Made by a program: the position numbers and the translations under genes
Notes under the pieces: model-generated
The model's database searches: none
What the model saw: the letters and a program-made list of their open reading frames with translations, nothing else
What the model was told of the DNA's origin: nothing
Source: Desulfobacca acetoxidans
GTDB lineage: Bacteria > Desulfobacterota > Desulfobaccia > Desulfobaccales > 0-14-0-80-60-11
Length of the DNA stretch: 40,247 nucleotides
Assembly (NCBI GenBank): GCA_020722205.1
Contig: DYLF01000018.1
Span: forward strand, 1 to 40,247
Reading direction: 5' to 3'
Part shown: positions 1-8,446 of the stretch, in pieces
Layout of the letters: each line of letters begins with the position of its first letter
Numbering within the stretch: position 1 is the stretch's first letter

Positions 1-947
1 ATGGTTTCTGGGTTTGAGCGCTGAGGAATTTCCTCCTGATCACACGACTCTGTGCCGTTTCCGGCAGCGCCTGGGAGCCGAGGGGTTTCAGCGGTTGTTT
101 AACCAGGTGGTGGAGCAAGCCAGGGAAAAGGGCTTGGTGTCGGATCGGCTGCATATTTTGGATGCCACGCATATGGCGGCCAAAGTGGACCTGTTCCGAC
201 TTAAAAAAGAGCATACCGTAGGCGGCGACGATGACGATCCCCACTAGGTAGATCGTCATTCCCCTGATCCCGAAGCCCGCTTTGGCCGCAAGAGCAAGAA
301 AAAGGGCTTCTATGGCTATAAGTGCCATATGGTGGAAGATGCCGATTCCGAATTGATTGTCCAAGCCACGGCTACTCCGGGCAATGTTCCGGATGGAGTC
401 ATGCTGCCCAAACTTATTGACGATCATCCCCACGAAGCCACCGCCGATAAGGCCTATGACAGTCAAAGCAATCATGATTACCTGGAATCCCAAGGGGTGG
501 CTTCGGGTATTATTCCCCGACGACCAAGACCGGGGCGGCCACGGCATTCCCGCCAAGAGAGGCCCAAAATCGAAAGGAAATTTGCCGAGTGCAAGAGTTT
601 TCATGGCCTACCAAAAGCTCGGTATTGGGGGTTGGCCAAGGTCAAAATTCAAACCTTTATGGTGGCCCTCGTGGTGAACTGTAAGCGTTTAGTTAAATTG
701 GCCCAGGCCCAAATGCACCCGCCGAGGGTGGCCTATGCCTAAAATTGGGTAATTTGCCCGAAATTTATGAAAAACTTCCTCCACCAGGGCTAAAAAATGG
801 TCCATGCGGGCAGAAACCAACAATTTTCCGCATATAAGACCAATCTCCTGGTCATTCGGGGGGGCGAATGAAGACTTAGTTCCCTTGTACTCAAAAAATT
901 TCCTCTAAATCGAGATAAAACAGAAATCTACTTTTTGCAACGGTCTC
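1..947 (+). mobile_element. Insertion sequence remnant, IS5/IS1182 type, left end outside window
   Basis: The element holds a broken DDE transposase (2-742) followed by about 190 non-coding bases. At 932-947 lies TTTTTGCAACGGTCTC, which is the reverse complement of the GAGACCGTTGCAAAA-like ends I associate with IS5-group elements, so 947 is proposed as the right end. The left end is outside the window, so the terminal inverted repeat and target duplication cannot be checked. It sits behind the terminator of the qmo operon and does not disturb it. Confidence 0.6.
2..742 (+). pseudogene. DDE transposase (IS5/IS1182-like), broken by an in-frame TAG and cut by the window edge
   Basis: The reading frame is already open at base 2 and continues to the TAA at 740-742, but a TAG at 245-247 interrupts it. 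Both halves are in the same frame, so this is a nonsense change and not a frameshift. The upstream half has the family's N-terminal segment PDHTTLCRFRQRL and the first catalytic Asp in ILDATH. The downstream half has the conserved RFGRKSKKKGFYGYK stretch, the second Asp in ADKAYDS and the final Glu region ERKFAECK, followed by a basic C-terminus. Apart from the stop all catalytic parts seem present, which points to recent inactivation, stop-codon readthrough, or a sequencing error at base 245. Start and first residues lie outside the window. Confidence 0.8.
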
Positions 948-1013
948 AATTTATAAATTATGATTTGTGAAAAACGAGGGTCGGCGGCGGTAGCTTGCCT
1001 CAAAGGAACTAAG
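875..1013. repeat. Inverted repeat pair flanking the IS end
   Basis: CTTAGTTCCCTTG at 875-887 and CAAAGGAACTAAG at 1001-1013 are reverse complements at 12 of 13 positions, 113 bases apart. The proposed IS terminus (932-947) lies between them. Their role is unknown; they may be scars of an earlier insertion or part of a nested element. Confidence 0.4.
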
Positions 1014-1030
1014 CATAAATTCTATTAATT

Positions 1031-1046
1031 CCTGCCGGGCGGCAGG
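1031..1046. repeat. Short GC-rich palindrome, REP-like
   Basis: CCTGCC, a GGGC loop and GGCAGG form a perfect 6-bp hairpin in an otherwise A/T-rich non-coding stretch between the IS end and the qmo terminator. The form resembles dispersed REP-type palindromes; only one copy was noticed in this window. Confidence 0.35.
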
Positions 1047-1074
1047 GCGGGAAAAGGCAAGTCTAAAGATTAGG

Positions 1075-1116
1075 CAAAAAACCCGGCCCCTTTTAATGAG
1101 GGGCCGGGTTTTTTTT
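1075..1116 (-). terminator. Bidirectional intrinsic terminator after qmoC
   Basis: CCCGGCCCC (1082-1090) pairs perfectly with GGGGCCGGG (1100-1108) around a 9-base loop. Seven A residues precede it and eight T residues (1109-1116) follow it, so it can stop transcription from both directions. It lies 46 bases past the qmoC stop and is the natural end of the sat-apr-qmo unit, and also insulates that unit from the IS. Confidence 0.9.
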
Positions 1117-1161
1117 ACTAAAAGGGGGCAAAGGTCCCCCTTGTCGGTTGACGTTAACGGT

Positions 1162-2325
1162 TCAGAACCCCCGGTCGCTCATGCGGGCATACAGCATGGC
1201 CACGGTGCGATAGACCAGGTGGGCCAGCTTGGTGAAGGGGGCATAGAAGAACAGGCAGAAGATGCATACCAAGTGTAGGAAGTAAACTGGGTAGGCCAGT
1301 ACCGGAATGGGCAAGAGAGCCCGCAGGCCATAGGACAGGGCCCCGGTGAGGCCGACGGCGGCCACGAGATAGATCAACTGCCAGTCGAAGTAGGTGCCCG
1401 GACCGGCCTTTTCGGCGTTGGCCTGGCGGGCCAGGTAAACTTGGTAAATGCCATAAAGCAGCAGGCCGGTGCCCATGAGGGCAATGACCTTCAGCCACCA
1501 CAGGTGAGAGAACAGGTTGTAGGGCGATTCGATGTGAAAAACCCACTCCAGCAGGAAGGCCGTGCCGGTGACCACCGCCAGAAAGATGAACCCAAAGACT
1601 ACCATGAGGTGATTCAGGGAGCGGGCGAAGGTGGTTTCGCACTTTTTGAAGCGGTTGTGGGCCAAGATATCGGTCAACACCGCCACCAGGTTTTTTACGA
1701 TGCCGCCTTTGAGGCGCACCGTCCAGGGGTTGACGTTGATATCGTTCCAGAAGCGCTTGACGCCCTGAAAGAAGACGAACACTGCGAAAGCCGCGGCCCC
1801 CAAGAAGATGGCGTCTATGGCCAGGGTGGGGAACCATTTGGAATAGATGATGGTGCCCTTAGGGATGGCCAGCCCCTGATGAGTCAAGCCTTCCGCCACC
1901 CTTACTCCCAAGACGCCCAGGGCCTTGAGGACGAAGAGCAGAAGCAGCACCGGGAAAAGCACCAAAAGCGGCAGGAATTTGATGTCTCCCACCAGGCGCG
2001 CCAGGAGGCTGGGGAAGGCATAATGTTCGATGGCCATCTGGCGCAGCACTGCCAAGACTTCTCCGGGTTTGGCACCCCGGGGGCAGTAGACCGTGCAGTC
2101 ACTGCACTGGTGGCAGAGCCAGATATCCGGGCTTTTGAGGACGTCTTTCAGGCCCCACTGGGCCTGGATCATCTCCTTCCGGGGGAAGGGCTTGTTATCA
2201 GGAGACAGGTTGCAGACAACCGAGCAGGTGTCACACTGGTAACACTTCTTGGCGGTGTCTCCCCCGGCGGCGACAATGCGCTTGATAAAATCAAGATCGG
2301 GTTTGATGACGGTTTCGCCAGCCAT
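1162..2325 (-). CDS. qmoC: Quinone-interacting membrane-bound oxidoreductase subunit QmoC
   Basis: QmoC is the membrane subunit of the Qmo complex, which passes electrons between menaquinol and AprBA during sulfate respiration. The 387-residue protein has an HdrC-like N-terminal domain with two 4Fe-4S motifs, CX2CX2CX3C at Cys28/31/34/38 and Cys71/74/77/81, the second followed by Pro. About six hydrophobic segments follow (roughly 116-139, 167-187, 239-260, 273-297, 316-336, 341-363), forming a cytochrome-b-like domain with His239, His275, His351 and His369 as possible haem ligands. The Shine-Dalgarno AGGAGGT begins inside the qmoB stop codon, so translation is probably coupled. No further gene (such as qmoD) follows before the terminator. 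Confidence 0.95.
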   Translation of the reverse strand: MAGETVIKPDLDFIKRIVAAGGDTAKKCYQCDTCSVVCNLSPDNKPFPRKEMIQAQWGLKDVLKSPDIWLCHQCSDCTVYCPRGAKPGEVLAVLRQMAIEHYAFPSLLARLVGDIKFLPLLVLFPVLLLLFVLKALGVLGVRVAEGLTHQGLAIPKGTIIYSKWFPTLAIDAIFLGAAAFAVFVFFQGVKRFWNDINVNPWTVRLKGGIVKNLVAVLTDILAHNRFKKCETTFARSLNHLMVVFGFIFLAVVTGTAFLLEWVFHIESPYNLFSHLWWLKVIALMGTGLLLYGIYQVYLARQANAEKAGPGTYFDWQLIYLVAAVGLTGALSYGLRALLPIPVLAYPVYFLHLVCIFCLFFYAPFTKLAHLVYRTVAMLYARMSDRGF

Positions 2326-2337
2326 GGTTTACACCTC

Positions 2338-4503
2338 CTACATGCCCTTGAAGGGGTTGGGGCCGATTTCTTTGACCCGGGCCACGAAATCATCGAGGAT
2401 TTGGGGCAGGGTGTCAAATTCGGAGATGGCCACTTGCATCTGCTGTACCCGGTCGGCTTCCAGGCCCAGCTTGTCCAGGGTTTCCGACAGCTTGGTCAGG
2501 CGGTAAGCGCAGAGTTCGCTGCCCTTGGCAAAGTGGCACTGGTAGTCGTCGCCATACTTGCAGCCCAGGAGGATCATGCCGTCCACCCCGCGGGAGAAGG
2601 CATCAGAGACCCACACCAGGTTAAAGGAGCCCAGACAACGCAGAGGGACGAAGCGGATGGAGGGATTGAGGCGCAGATGGTGCTGGGCTGCGGCGTCCAG
2701 GGCCGGGTAGGCGTCGTTTTCGCAGACCAGGCCAAGGATCCGCAGAGGAACTTCCTCATCGTCTTCCACGTCTTCTTCCGTAGGCACCTCCAAACTCTTC
2801 AACATGGAGCCGACGATGTCCACGCTGTAGTCTTTGAAGTTGACGATGCGCTCGGGGCAGGCCCCCATACAGGTGCCGCAGCGGCGGCAACGGTTGATTT
2901 TGTAGAAGGGAGTGCCTTTCTCGTCTTCTTCGATGGCGCCGAAGGGGCATTCTTCGGTGCAACGTTTACACTGGGTGCAGCGTTGCAAGAAGGGTTCCGG
3001 GAAGGTTTCATCCCAGGCCCGGGGGTGCACCGCCATACCGACGGCGATATGCTCCAAGGCCTGGATGGCCTTCAGGGCGGCTCCGACGCCGTCCTGCTCG
3101 GCCATGGCCAGCCCCATGGGTTGGTGCACGGTGCCGGCGGCATAGATGGCAGTACGGCGGGTTTCGTAAGGGAAACAGATGAAATTGGAGTCGGCAAAGC
3201 CCTGGAACAGGTCCAGGTCAGGGAGTCCCGGCCCCTGGCGATATTTGAGATTCAGGATGGGATCATCTTTGGTGGTGGGCACCATGCCGGTGGCCAGCAC
3301 CACGAGGTCGGCTTCGAAGACGACGTTTTCCCCCAGCAGGGTGTCCTGGGCGCTGATTTTGAGTTTGCCGCCCGCTTCGGTCACCCCGGTTACTTCCGCC
3401 TTGGTGAGCATGACGCCCGGATCGGACTGGGCGGCTTTATAAAAGAGCTCATTGTTGCCGGGGGTGCGGATGTCCTTGTAAAGGATCATGGCCACGGCGT
3501 CCGGATCCTGCTGCCGGACATACAGGGCCTGTTTTAGGGAGACAGCGCAGCAGATGTCGGAGCAGTAGGGGAGATGATCGGGATCCCGGGAACCGGCGCA
3601 CTGGATGAAGGCCACTGCCTTGGCAGGGCGGCCATCGGAGGGACGGGCAATTTTGCCCTTCTTGGCCATCTCTTCCATATCGAGGTTGGTGATGACATTA
3701 GGCAGCCCATAGCCGAGGTGTCCGAGTTTGGTGGCGTCATAAGGCTTCCAGCCGGTGGCCAAAACCACTGCCCCCACCCGCAGGGTTTCCAGCTCGCCAT
3801 TTCTTTTGATAGTAACATCCAAAAGACCAGGTTCTCCCTCCAGGGTTTCGATGACGGAGTTGGTCCAGACCCTGATTTTGGGGTTACCCTGGACTGCATT
3901 GATCTTGGCCAAAACCGGTGAGTTTTGAAGTTTGTCAAAGGGATAGGAGCTGGGGGTGGCTTTGTGCAATTTGGCGCCGAAGCCGCCGATCTGGGCCTCC
4001 TTTTCCACCAGGAGTACATCGTAACCGTGGTTGGCGGCTTCCAGAGCGGCGGACAGGCCGGCCATGCCGCCGCCGATGACCAGGATGGTTTTGTCGCATT
4101 CGGTCTGGAAGGGTTCAGGCAGGTCGCCCTTTTTGATGCGGGCGGCGGCCATGCGCAGATAGTCTTCGGCCAGGGCTTGGGTTTCGGGATGGTTGGGCTC
4201 CTGGGTCCAAGCCACAAACTCACGGAGATTGACGCGCTCCACCAGGCACCCGGGGAAGTCGAACTCTTCGTATTTCACGCGGGGGGAGCAGGCGCCGATG
4301 ATGATGCAGTTAACTCCCTCGCTGGCGATGTCCTGTTTGATCATCTCAAGACCGGCAGGGCTGCACAGGACGTCATGTTCCTTGACCAACGGGATTTTGC
4401 CTTCCCGGGTAGTCACCTTGGTCAAAGCGGCAAACTTGACGGCCTCCCCGATGCCACAGCCCTTGCATAAATACGCAGCATATTTTCTTTCTTCAATGGC
4501 CAT
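2338..4503 (-). CDS. qmoB: Qmo complex flavoprotein/iron-sulfur subunit QmoB (HdrA-MvhD fusion type)
   Basis: This is a soluble Qmo subunit, related to heterodisulfide reductase HdrA with a C-terminal MvhD-like part. Seen in its 721 residues: an N-terminal Cys segment (CKGC at 13-16, Cys47, Cys72); the FAD-binding GGGMAG loop near 144-149; two 4Fe-4S motifs (Cys509/512/515/519 and Cys539/542/545/549); a short acidic linker (about 572-580); and the MvhD-like domain with Cys594, 623, 648, 656 and 665. It is the central gene of qmoABC. Its Shine-Dalgarno AGGAGG runs into the qmoA stop, and its own stop overlaps the qmoC ribosome binding site, so the three subunits are tightly coupled. By analogy with Hdr-type enzymes, it may take part in electron bifurcation or confurcation; that is inference. 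Confidence 0.95.
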   Translation of the reverse strand: MAIEERKYAAYLCKGCGIGEAVKFAALTKVTTREGKIPLVKEHDVLCSPAGLEMIKQDIASEGVNCIIIGACSPRVKYEEFDFPGCLVERVNLREFVAWTQEPNHPETQALAEDYLRMAAARIKKGDLPEPFQTECDKTILVIGGGMAGLSAALEAANHGYDVLLVEKEAQIGGFGAKLHKATPSSYPFDKLQNSPVLAKINAVQGNPKIRVWTNSVIETLEGEPGLLDVTIKRNGELETLRVGAVVLATGWKPYDATKLGHLGYGLPNVITNLDMEEMAKKGKIARPSDGRPAKAVAFIQCAGSRDPDHLPYCSDICCAVSLKQALYVRQQDPDAVAMILYKDIRTPGNNELFYKAAQSDPGVMLTKAEVTGVTEAGGKLKISAQDTLLGENVVFEADLVVLATGMVPTTKDDPILNLKYRQGPGLPDLDLFQGFADSNFICFPYETRRTAIYAAGTVHQPMGLAMAEQDGVGAALKAIQALEHIAVGMAVHPRAWDETFPEPFLQRCTQCKRCTEECPFGAIEEDEKGTPFYKINRCRRCGTCMGACPERIVNFKDYSVDIVGSMLKSLEVPTEEDVEDDEEVPLRILGLVCENDAYPALDAAAQHHLRLNPSIRFVPLRCLGSFNLVWVSDAFSRGVDGMILLGCKYGDDYQCHFAKGSELCAYRLTKLSETLDKLGLEADRVQQMQVAISEFDTLPQILDDFVARVKEIGPNPFKGM

Positions 4504-4505
4504 AG

Positions 4506-5765
4506 CTACCTCCTGCTCAGGCTGATAAGACTTTTCAGGGCGGCCCCGGTGCTATCCTGCATGGATTTGGTGACATCCAAGGGGCTTTTCAGGGAGCCGA
4601 CGGCGTAGATGCCTTTGGGGAGCAATTCCGGAATGACAAAGCCTTCCGGGGTGTAAGACAGTGGCATGGCAAAGGGTGTGGTCTTAGTGGCGGGCACCAT
4701 GCCGACAGCCAGCACCACCATGTCAAAGGTGTCCCTGAGTTTATTACCGGTGGCCGTATTTTCGGCGGTTATCACCACCCTTGGGCTGCCAACTTCCTGC
4801 TCCACTTTGGCCACTTTGCCCCGGATAAGCTTAACGCCTTCATCATCTCGTACTTTCCACATGAACTGTTCGTAGCGCCCCGGGGTCCGCAGATCAATAT
4901 AAAAGATGTGGGCTTCCGACTCGGGATCTTTTTCCCTAAGATAGGTGGCCTGCTTCAGAGAGGCCATGCAGCAGATGTAAGAGCAGTAAGGGAGGTGGTT
5001 TTCGTCCCGGGAGCCGGCGCACTGCACGAAAGCCACCTTCTTGGGGGGCAGATTGTCTGAGGGTCGCAGAATCTGCCCGCCGGTGGGCCCGTTGGCCGCG
5101 GCCAGCCTTTCCATCTGCATGTTGGTGATGACGTTTTTCACCTGGCCGTAGCCCAGGTTGTCGATCTTGGCGGCGTCGTAAAGGTCCCAGCCGCCGGCCA
5201 GGATGATGGCCCCCACGTTGTGGGTCATGGTTTGGGGTCGCATATTAAGGTCAATCGCCTCGTAAGCGCAGGCGGCATGGCATTTTTGGCCGCAGTTGGG
5301 CTGACAGGCCGAGGCATCTATGACGTATTTGAAGGGGAAGGCCATGTCATAGGGGAGGTAAGCTGCTTTGGTCTTATTAAGACCGTAGTTGAAGGCATCT
5401 TCCCGCTCCGCCGGGCAGGCCTCGGCGCAGGCGCCGCAGGCCGTACAGCGGTCGTTGACGTAGCGGGGGTTAATCCTGAGGGTGACGTCATAGTTACCTT
5501 CCGCGCCGCTCACCTGAATGACTTCCGCCTGGGTATAAAAAGTGAGGCGGGGGTTTTGTCGGAGGCGGCGGAACTGAATTTCCAGGCCGCAAGCAGGGGG
5601 GCAGAGCTTGGGGAAATAGCGGTGCAGTTGAGCCACCCGGCCGCCCAGGTAAGGTTTTTTCTCCACGATGACCACCTGGGCCCCGGATTCAGCCGCCTCT
5701 AAGGCCGCGGTGAGGCCGCTCATGCCCCCCCCAATGACCAGAATCTTGTTATTGTCGGTACTCAA
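4506..5765 (-). CDS. qmoA: Qmo complex flavoprotein subunit QmoA (HdrA-like)
   Basis: QmoA is the second HdrA-like FAD subunit of the Qmo complex and probably contacts AprBA. The 419-residue protein starts with a Rossmann segment (ILVIGGGMSGL, about 8-18), has CX2CX2CX3C in RCTACGACAEACP near 106-117, a further Cys cluster (ACQPNCGQKCHAAC) near 153-166, and conserved HdrA blocks such as FVQCAGSRD and LPYCSYICC. The start is TTG at 5763-5765, placed by AGGAGG six bases upstream; no ATG fits. It lies after a 114-base gap with two hairpins behind aprA, the largest gap between subunit genes here, and two bases before qmoB. Confidence 0.95.
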   Translation of the reverse strand: MSTDNNKILVIGGGMSGLTAALEAAESGAQVVIVEKKPYLGGRVAQLHRYFPKLCPPACGLEIQFRRLRQNPRLTFYTQAEVIQVSGAEGNYDVTLRINPRYVNDRCTACGACAEACPAEREDAFNYGLNKTKAAYLPYDMAFPFKYVIDASACQPNCGQKCHAACAYEAIDLNMRPQTMTHNVGAIILAGGWDLYDAAKIDNLGYGQVKNVITNMQMERLAAANGPTGGQILRPSDNLPPKKVAFVQCAGSRDENHLPYCSYICCMASLKQATYLREKDPESEAHIFYIDLRTPGRYEQFMWKVRDDEGVKLIRGKVAKVEQEVGSPRVVITAENTATGNKLRDTFDMVVLAVGMVPATKTTPFAMPLSYTPEGFVIPELLPKGIYAVGSLKSPLDVTKSMQDSTGAALKSLISLSRR

Positions 5766-5791
5766 GGCAGTCCTCCTTTTGGGACCATCTT

Positions 5792-5864
5792 AAAAAACTG
5801 GCCGTGGAGAGCGCGCCGCCACGGCCGAAGATACCGGGCCTGGGGCCGCCCAAAGGCAGCCCCA
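5792..5864 (-). terminator. Tandem hairpins with U-tract between aprA and qmoA (attenuator-like)
   Basis: Read on the minus strand, the first hairpin pairs 5855-5864 with 5841-5850 (10 bp including one G-U, loop TTTG). The second pairs 5819-5826 with 5800-5807 (GGCCGTGG/CCACGGCC, perfect 8 bp, 11-base loop) and is followed two bases later by six U residues (5792-5797). This is an intrinsic-terminator layout inside the operon and could lower qmo expression relative to apr, or stabilise the apr mRNA 3' end. Confidence 0.7.
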
Positions 5865-5879
5865 AGGGTTAGTCGTGGT

Positions 5880-7844
5880 TTACTTCACCAGCTGGACGTA
5901 GGGCTTGGTCTCAAACTTCCACTCGTTCTTGGACTTGTCGTACTGGGAGATGGTGAAGACCTTCCATTTTTCGTCGTCGATTTTCAGGAAGTCGGAACGG
6001 TAATAGTAGCCGGGGTAACGGCTCTCTTCCCGGAAGAGGATGTGCCTGAGGTGAGCCTCGCCGGCCAGGATGCGGTGGTAATTCTCCCAGGCGCGCATCA
6101 GCTCGTGGAGATCCCGGGCCGCCATCCGCTGGGCGTCTTCCTTCAGCAGGGTGAGGCGGTCCAGGCCGATTTCCAACATGACCTTGTTGGTGGTGTAATT
6201 GGCGGAGCAGCCGGCGCAGTATTCGTCCATGAGCTTTTGGAGGCGAGCCTGGACTTGCCTAGGTAATAAGTAGTTGGGGTTAATCTCCGGGGCGGTGGTG
6301 TAGTCTTTGTACTTCTCGTAGATTTCGAAGGGCAGGTAGATTTCGGCGAGAAGCTCGTCGATATTCTGCCCCGGTTCCAGTTTATCATCTTTGTGGTCCA
6401 GGATGAAGGCCAGGGCACCTTTGGCGGCCATGCGGCCCTCGGCATGGGAGCCGGAGGAGAACTTGTGGCCGGAAGCGCCCACCCCGTCACCGGCGGTGAA
6501 CAAGCCTTCCACGGTGGTCATGCGGTCATAGCCCCAGAACCAGTCATCGGGGGCGCCGAGGTAGCCCTTGGAGGGCCCGGAGACCCACAGGCCGGCGCAG
6601 CCGGCATGGGAGGCGAGCAGATAGGGTTCAGAGGGCATGATTTCCGAAGGCTTCTTGTCCGGTTCGATGTTCAAGGAGGCCCACAGTGAGGCGGCGGAGA
6701 TGGACATATCCAGGAAGTCTTCCCAGGCTTCCGCTTCCAGGTGTTTGAGCTCTTTCTTGGAGAGCACCTTGGCCAAATCCGCCATGGCCTTGTCGGTATG
6801 CATCAGGATGGGGCCGCGGCCCTCTTTAATCTCAATCATCTGCACATGGTTGCGCAGGCAGGTGCCGGGGGCATCGGCATAGCCGGGATAGTCGGCCTGA
6901 AGCTGGGCCTTGTTGCGGGTCATGGCGTCTTCGTTGTAGGCGTTGGTGGCCTGGGCCTTGAAGAACAGGAACCAGGCGCCCACCGGGCCGTAGCCGTCCT
7001 TGAAGCGGGTCGGCACGAAGCGGTTTTCCATGAGCACCATTTTAGCGCCGATTTCGGCGGGCATGGCGTAGGTGGAGCCGGCGTTCCACACCGGGTACCA
7101 AGCCCGGCCCTGGCCTTCTTGCACCGACCGCGGCCGGAAGACATTGACCACGCCGCCGCAAGCGATGATCATCGCCTTGCATTTGAAGACGAAGGCCTTT
7201 TGCTCCCGCACGGAAAAACCGATGGCGCCGCACACCCGGTTGGGATTGTTCTTGTCGGTCAAGAGCTTGACGATGAAGACGCGTTCATAGATGTTGTCCA
7301 TGCCGATGGCGTTTTTGGCGGCCTCGGCCACGATGACCTTGTAGGACTCGCCGTTGATCATGCACTGCCAGCGGCCGGAGCGACAGCATTGCCCGCCGTC
7401 CTTCAGCATCGGCAGGCCCTCGTCTCTGGCTACCTGGCCGTCCACAGTGTGGCCTTCCTTGTCTTTCTGCCAGATGGGCAGGCCCCATTCCTGGAAGTCA
7501 TAAACCGTCTGGTCCACGTGGCAGCCCAGGGAATGAATCAGGTCCTCCCGGACGATGCCCATCAAGTCCTGACGCACATACCTGACATAGTCGTCCACCT
7601 TGTTTTCAGGGCCGATGAAGGTGTTGATGGCGGAGAGGCCCATGGCCACGGCGCCCGAGCGATCCAAGGCAGCTTTGTCCACCAGCTTTATTTTGAGGCC
7701 AGCAGGCTTAGCCCAGGCCGCGGCTTCCACCGCGGCGCCGCAGGCGGCCATGCCGCCGCCGACGATCAATAAATCCGTCTCCACAGTTTCCACCGGGGGT
7801 TTCTGACAGAATGACCACTTACAAAATTCTCTTTCCAGAGCCAT
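5880..7844 (-). CDS. aprA: Adenylylsulfate (APS) reductase alpha subunit
   Basis: AprA carries the FAD that reduces adenosine 5'-phosphosulfate to sulfite and AMP in the cytoplasm. The 654-residue protein has the usual length. It begins with the FAD-binding segment LLIVGGGMAACGAA (about 25-38) and continues through typical AprA stretches such as LVDKAALDRSGAVAMGLSAIN, ARDEGLPMLKDGGQCCRSGRWQ (split here only as landmarks), and GDGVGASGHKFSSGSHAEGR near residue 455. The ATG follows AGGAGG by eight bases. It lies 36 bases after aprB. The downstream gap before qmoA holds a terminator-like structure, so aprBA may be made in excess over qmo. Confidence 0.97.
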   Translation of the reverse strand: MALEREFCKWSFCQKPPVETVETDLLIVGGGMAACGAAVEAAAWAKPAGLKIKLVDKAALDRSGAVAMGLSAINTFIGPENKVDDYVRYVRQDLMGIVREDLIHSLGCHVDQTVYDFQEWGLPIWQKDKEGHTVDGQVARDEGLPMLKDGGQCCRSGRWQCMINGESYKVIVAEAAKNAIGMDNIYERVFIVKLLTDKNNPNRVCGAIGFSVREQKAFVFKCKAMIIACGGVVNVFRPRSVQEGQGRAWYPVWNAGSTYAMPAEIGAKMVLMENRFVPTRFKDGYGPVGAWFLFFKAQATNAYNEDAMTRNKAQLQADYPGYADAPGTCLRNHVQMIEIKEGRGPILMHTDKAMADLAKVLSKKELKHLEAEAWEDFLDMSISAASLWASLNIEPDKKPSEIMPSEPYLLASHAGCAGLWVSGPSKGYLGAPDDWFWGYDRMTTVEGLFTAGDGVGASGHKFSSGSHAEGRMAAKGALAFILDHKDDKLEPGQNIDELLAEIYLPFEIYEKYKDYTTAPEINPNYLLPRQVQARLQKLMDEYCAGCSANYTTNKVMLEIGLDRLTLLKEDAQRMAARDLHELMRAWENYHRILAGEAHLRHILFREESRYPGYYYRSDFLKIDDEKWKVFTISQYDKSKNEWKFETKPYVQLVK

Positions 7845-7880
7845 ATTTCAGTCCTCCTTGAATTTTCCTGTTTCTTCGAC

Positions 7881-8306
7881 TTATTCGGTGCGGGCCGGCC
7901 CGGTGAAGAAACCGGGTTTTTTCAGATCCGCCAGGTTAGAAGGGATGGTCTTCCCCTTGAACACGTCGATGGAGCCCTCAGGGGTGGTGCGGATGGGGAA
8001 CTTGAAGCGCTTTACGGTTTTCTGATCGCGGAACTTGATGGTCCACATGATGTTGTCCGTGCCCCTAAGCGGGAAGGTGCTGGAGCCCAAGGGCATGATG
8101 TCCGCATAGTGGCGGACCTCGATGGCCTGCTGAGGGCAGATCTTCACGCAGTTGAAGCACTCCCAGCACTGATCGGGTTCCTGGTTGTAAGCCTTCTTTT
8201 TCACGGGATCCAAGACCATGAGGTCGTTGGGACAGATGTACTGGCAAGCAGTCTTGTCCAGGGCCTTGCAGCCGTCACATTTCTCCGTAATCACAAAACT
8301 TGGCAT
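7881..8306 (-). CDS. aprB: Adenylylsulfate (APS) reductase beta subunit
   Basis: AprB is the ferredoxin-like partner of AprA; two 4Fe-4S clusters carry electrons from QmoABC to the AprA flavin. Both cluster motifs are visible in the 141 residues: Cys10, Cys13, Cys21, Cys25 and Cys47, Cys50, Cys53, Cys57, each ending in Cys-Pro. The C-terminal tail that wraps around AprA in known structures is present, ending FFTGPARTE. AGGAGG sits nine bases before the ATG. A 140-base gap with small hairpins separates it from the upstream small ORF. Confidence 0.97.
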   Translation of the reverse strand: MPSFVITEKCDGCKALDKTACQYICPNDLMVLDPVKKKAYNQEPDQCWECFNCVKICPQQAIEVRHYADIMPLGSSTFPLRGTDNIMWTIKFRDQKTVKRFKFPIRTTPEGSIDVFKGKTIPSNLADLKKPGFFTGPARTE

Positions 8307-8358
8307 GGTTTTAAACCTCCTGTTTAGGGTTAACTAAACTGCTTTTCTTCTATTGCCG

Positions 8359-8388
8359 AGGCGGGCGCCGCCTTGCCCTCGTCGAGGG
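8359..8388 (-). other. Two small hairpins upstream of aprB
   Basis: Within the 140-base gap before aprB, AGGCGG (8359-8364) pairs with CCGCCT (8368-8373), and CCCTC (8376-8380) pairs with GAGGG (8384-8388). Neither is followed by a U-tract, so they look like intercistronic RNA structure (a processing or stability site) and not a terminator. Confidence 0.35.
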
Positions 8389-8446
8389 TGACAGCCCCAC
8401 CTTGATTACCCTTGCCGATCAATCAATCTTCCGGTTCCAGAGGAGA

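Noticed and set aside
1441-3537. 698-codon open frame on the plus strand opposite qmoC and qmoB
   Set aside because: It mirrors two well-recognised genes with catalytic motifs on the other strand; high GC in third positions creates such long antisense frames. Similar frames opposite aprA (6741-7772) and sat (8872-10029) were left out for the same reason.
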